From positions 434,001-498,000 of the forward strand of contig NZ_JBFAZP010000007.1 of assembly GCF_040681875.1 (NCBI RefSeq): a stretch of 64,000 bases of DNA, read 5' to 3'. Position numbers and translations under genes: made by a program. This DNA is from Longispora sp040681875. GTDB lineage: Bacteria; Actinomycetota; Actinomycetes; Mycobacteriales; Micromonosporaceae. Shown one piece after another: positions 62,446 to 64,000 of the stretch (positions are counted from its first letter, which is position 1; every line of letters begins with the position of its first letter). Under the pieces are notes generated by a model, which did no database searches, had not been told where the DNA came from, and saw only the letters and a list, made by a program, of their open reading frames with translations.

Positions 62446-63440
62446 GAAATGTCTCCTTGGATCAGTCTTCTTTGTACGGTGGCCAGGCCGGCGCGGAGCG
62501 CGCCGGTGAGCACGGGGTCCCCGTCGACCTTGGTGAGTTCGACCGGCACGTTGAACGGCCGGAGGGCCATGGCCTTCTCGACCGCCTCGCGCAGCGCCTC
62601 GCCCCCGGCGCGGGCCACGCTGCCGGCGAGCACGATCCGGGGCGGGTCGATGATGGCGATGATGGCGACCAGGGGCACGACGAGCCGCTCGGCGATCTCC
62701 TCGAGGGTCAGGCCGTCCAGGTTGGGCGCGCCGATCAGGCTCTGCAGGTCCCCGCCGCGCGCGCCGGTCGGCACGGGCAGGTAGCCGATCTCGCCGGCCC
62801 CGCCGGACGCGCCGCGCAGCAGCTGTCCACCCAGGTCGATCGCGAGCCCGAGCCCCTCGTCGACCCACAACAGAGTGAAAGGCCCATTTTGGAACTGCCG
62901 CTCGGCGACCGCGACGAGGTTCACGTCGTTGTCGACGTCGAGGGAACAGTCCACTCGGGTCCGCAGCTCGCCGATCAGCCCGGGACGGTCCCAGCCCGGC
63001 GTGTCGATGTGCCGGATGGTGTCGGTCGCGGGGTCGTAGGAGCCGGGCACGGCGAGCTGGATGTGGGCCGGACGGAGGGGGCCGGCGGCCAGTCTGTCGA
63101 GCACTTCCGTGATGGTTTCGGCCTTGAACTCCGTTTGGACCCCGCCGACAAGATCACAAATGGCTACGGAGAGTGATTTTACTCGGAGTGATATCGCGGC
63201 GACATGTGCCGCTTCGGGATGCGGGGCGTAGATCTCCGCATTGGGCCCCGGCCGGCCGGTCACATGCCCGGTCACCACCGCGAGACCGCTCTCCACCAGG
63301 CGGCGCAGCAGCTCCGAGGCGGTCGGTTTCGAGAGCCCGGTGAGCTCGCGCAGCTCGCCCCGGGTCAGGCTGCCCCGGGCCAGCAACTGCTCCAGAGCTG
63401 CGCCTTCGTTCAGCGCGCGCAGGTGACGGGAGGTCGCCAC
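62442..63440 (-). CDS. ROK-family transcriptional repressor
   Basis: A 332-residue regulator: N-terminal winged helix (GSLTRGELRELTGLSKPTASELLRRLVESGL) then a ROK sugar-binding domain with LLWVDEGLGLAIDLGGQL and GASGGAGEIGYLP. The ROK zinc cluster (CxCGxxGC) seen in many kinases and repressors is missing from that region. It is the first gene of a three-gene operon with the GH4 enzyme and sugar kinase; overlap with GH4 is four bases (ATGA). Likely represses the operon until its sugar binds; the palindrome at 63456-63474 may be its site. Confidence 0.88.
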   Translation of the reverse strand: MATSRHLRALNEGAALEQLLARGSLTRGELRELTGLSKPTASELLRRLVESGLAVVTGHVTGRPGPNAEIYAPHPEAAHVAAISLRVKSLSVAICDLVGGVQTEFKAETITEVLDRLAAGPLRPAHIQLAVPGSYDPATDTIRHIDTPGWDRPGLIGELRTRVDCSLDVDNDVNLVAVAERQFQNGPFTLLWVDEGLGLAIDLGGQLLRGASGGAGEIGYLPVPTGARGGDLQSLIGAPNLDGLTLEEIAERLVVPLVAIIAIIDPPRIVLAGSVARAGGEALREAVEKAMALRPFNVPVELTKVDGDPVLTGALRAGLATVQRRLIQGDIS

Positions 63441-63455
63441 AGCTCAGCTCCAATC

Positions 63456-63474
63456 GTTAGTAAGACTGACTGAC
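63456..63474. promoter_or_regulatory. Imperfect palindrome upstream of the ROK gene
   Basis: GTTAGTAAG and CTGACTGAC form a 7-of-9 inverted repeat around a central A, 15 bases upstream of the ROK gene start. Position fits autoregulation. Confidence 0.5.
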
Positions 63475-63562
63475 AATAACACGCGCGGGGTACGCCGGTC
63501 GATCTCGTATCGACACGGATCGCCTGCCCAAAATGTCCAATATGAAAAGGTCGTTACAACAA

Positions 63563-63591
63563 GATCACCTGATCGGGATCAGAATGTGATC
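63563..63591. promoter_or_regulatory. Nested inverted repeats upstream of PadR gene
   Basis: Outer GATCAC (63563-63568) pairs with GTGATC (63586-63591), and inner TGATC (63570-63574) pairs with GATCA (63577-63581). This lies in a 250-bp AT-richer intergenic region between divergent ROK and PadR genes, and could be an operator for either. Confidence 0.4.
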
Positions 63592-63690
63592 ATGCCCTCT
63601 TCCGATTTGGACCAACAATGCCTTCACTGTCTGTAATGGAACCTGCGCGTTCGCTGGATTTTCGCAGCTCAGAGTGGCACCGTTATAGGT

Positions 63691-64000
63691 ATGGCAGATA
63701 CTGGCCTTAATGCGACAGCGGCAGCCCTATTGGGACTGCTACACGATGGACCGATGACCGGCGGCCAGCTCATGGCCGAAGCGGAGCGGCGCCTGGGTGC
63801 CTACTGGACGATGACTCGTTCCCAGGTGTACCGGGAGCTTCCCGTGCTTGCCGAGCGTGGATACCTGCGCCTCGGCAAGCCGGGGCCGCGTTCCAGTCAG
63901 CCCTATTCGGTCACGGCGTCCGGCAAGCGAGCCTTTGGCAAGTGGCTCGCGGAACCGGCGGGGAAGGACCAGGTCAGGAACCCGGTCGTTCTGCGTACGG
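63691..64000 (+). CDS. PadR-family transcriptional regulator (5' part)
   Basis: Only the first 103 residues are in the window; the gene runs off the right edge. The N-terminal winged helix is clear: LNATAAALLGLLHDGPMTGG, LGAYWTMTRSQVYRELPVLAERGYLRLG and SQPYSVTASGKRAFGKWL. PadR regulators sense small molecules such as phenolics or antibiotics. I see no obvious ribosome site in front of ATG 63691 (the bases before it read TTATAGGT). It is divergent from the ROK operon across 250 bases. Confidence 0.85.
   Translation, partial: MADTGLNATAAALLGLLHDGPMTGGQLMAEAERRLGAYWTMTRSQVYRELPVLAERGYLRLGKPGPRSSQPYSVTASGKRAFGKWLAEPAGKDQVRNPVVLRT

Overview
The window is about 64 kb of very GC-rich DNA with frequent GTG and TTG starts, stop/start overlaps (GTGA, ATGA, TAGTG) and a gene order typical of the core chromosome of a high-GC Gram-positive actinomycete. 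The blocks pdxS-pdxT-yebC, ruvC-ruvA-ruvB-yajC-secD-secF-apt-relA, rarA-alaS-ruvX-mltG-aroE-aroC-aroK-aroB-aroQ-efp-nusB and secA-Rv3235-like-HTH-DUF6912 point to the Actinobacteria. A member of the Micromonosporaceae is my best guess, from gene order and protein flavour only. Nearly all of the window is chromosomal housekeeping. I found no phage, insertion sequence, CRISPR array, tRNA or rRNA.

Layout. 1-5.8 kb: end of pdxS with its terminator, two small unknown loci, a gene-free stretch with repeats, pdxT-yebC, then a 26-bp tandem repeat array. 4.2-6.15 kb: a minus-strand operon of a cupin, a uronate dehydrogenase-like SDR and an LLM-class F420 oxidoreductase. 6.2-8.7 kb: the Holliday junction genes ruvCAB. 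8.8-15.4 kb: yajC-secDF (Sec translocon accessory), apt and relA (stringent response). 15.4-25 kb: two adjacent membrane-anchored cyclophilin-like proteins, an MBL hydrolase, hisS, aspS, an RmlD-like reductase, a cold shock protein and a GNAT. 25.1-33.2 kb: rarA, a lipoprotein, two small membrane proteins, alaS, ruvX, mltG, aroE. 33.3-39.1 kb: a secreted tripeptidyl aminopeptidase-like hydrolase, a prepilin peptidase and the shikimate genes aroCKBQ. 39.1-44.6 kb: a membrane-anchored unknown protein, a DUF4239 protein, efp, nusB and two convergent double-domain acetyltransferases. 44.7-53 kb: secA, a SMI1-like protein, an Rv3235-like protein, a BldC/excisionase-type HTH, DUF6912, a membrane protein and pruA. 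53-64 kb is the most accessory part: a small secreted repeat protein, two paralogous membrane proteins with a conserved cysteine ectodomain, a large secreted GH18 chitinase, a DUF2087 regulator, a GNAT, tryptophan 2,3-dioxygenase, a ROK-GH4-kinase sugar operon and the start of a PadR regulator.

How the genes work together. yajC-secDF and secA build the protein export machine that the many secreted products here depend on (chitinase, aminopeptidase, cyclophilins, the lipoprotein). aroE-C-K-B-Q form most of the shikimate pathway. The chitinase, GH4 glycosidase, BadF-type sugar kinase and ROK repressor suggest breakdown of chitin or beta-glucosides, with palindromic candidate operators in front of the chitinase and the ROK gene. 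No transporter for the sugars lies in the window.

The features most worth a second look are the secreted DNxATxGS repeat protein with the CX7CX10CERRG membrane pair, low-complexity Pro/Ala/Ser expansions inside normally conserved enzymes (SecD, RarA, AroK), a 29-residue membrane microprotein behind a perfect 16-bp inverted repeat, the 26-bp intergenic tandem array, and a short dispersed intergenic element with core GACGGGTAC. None of these is proven to be a new system.
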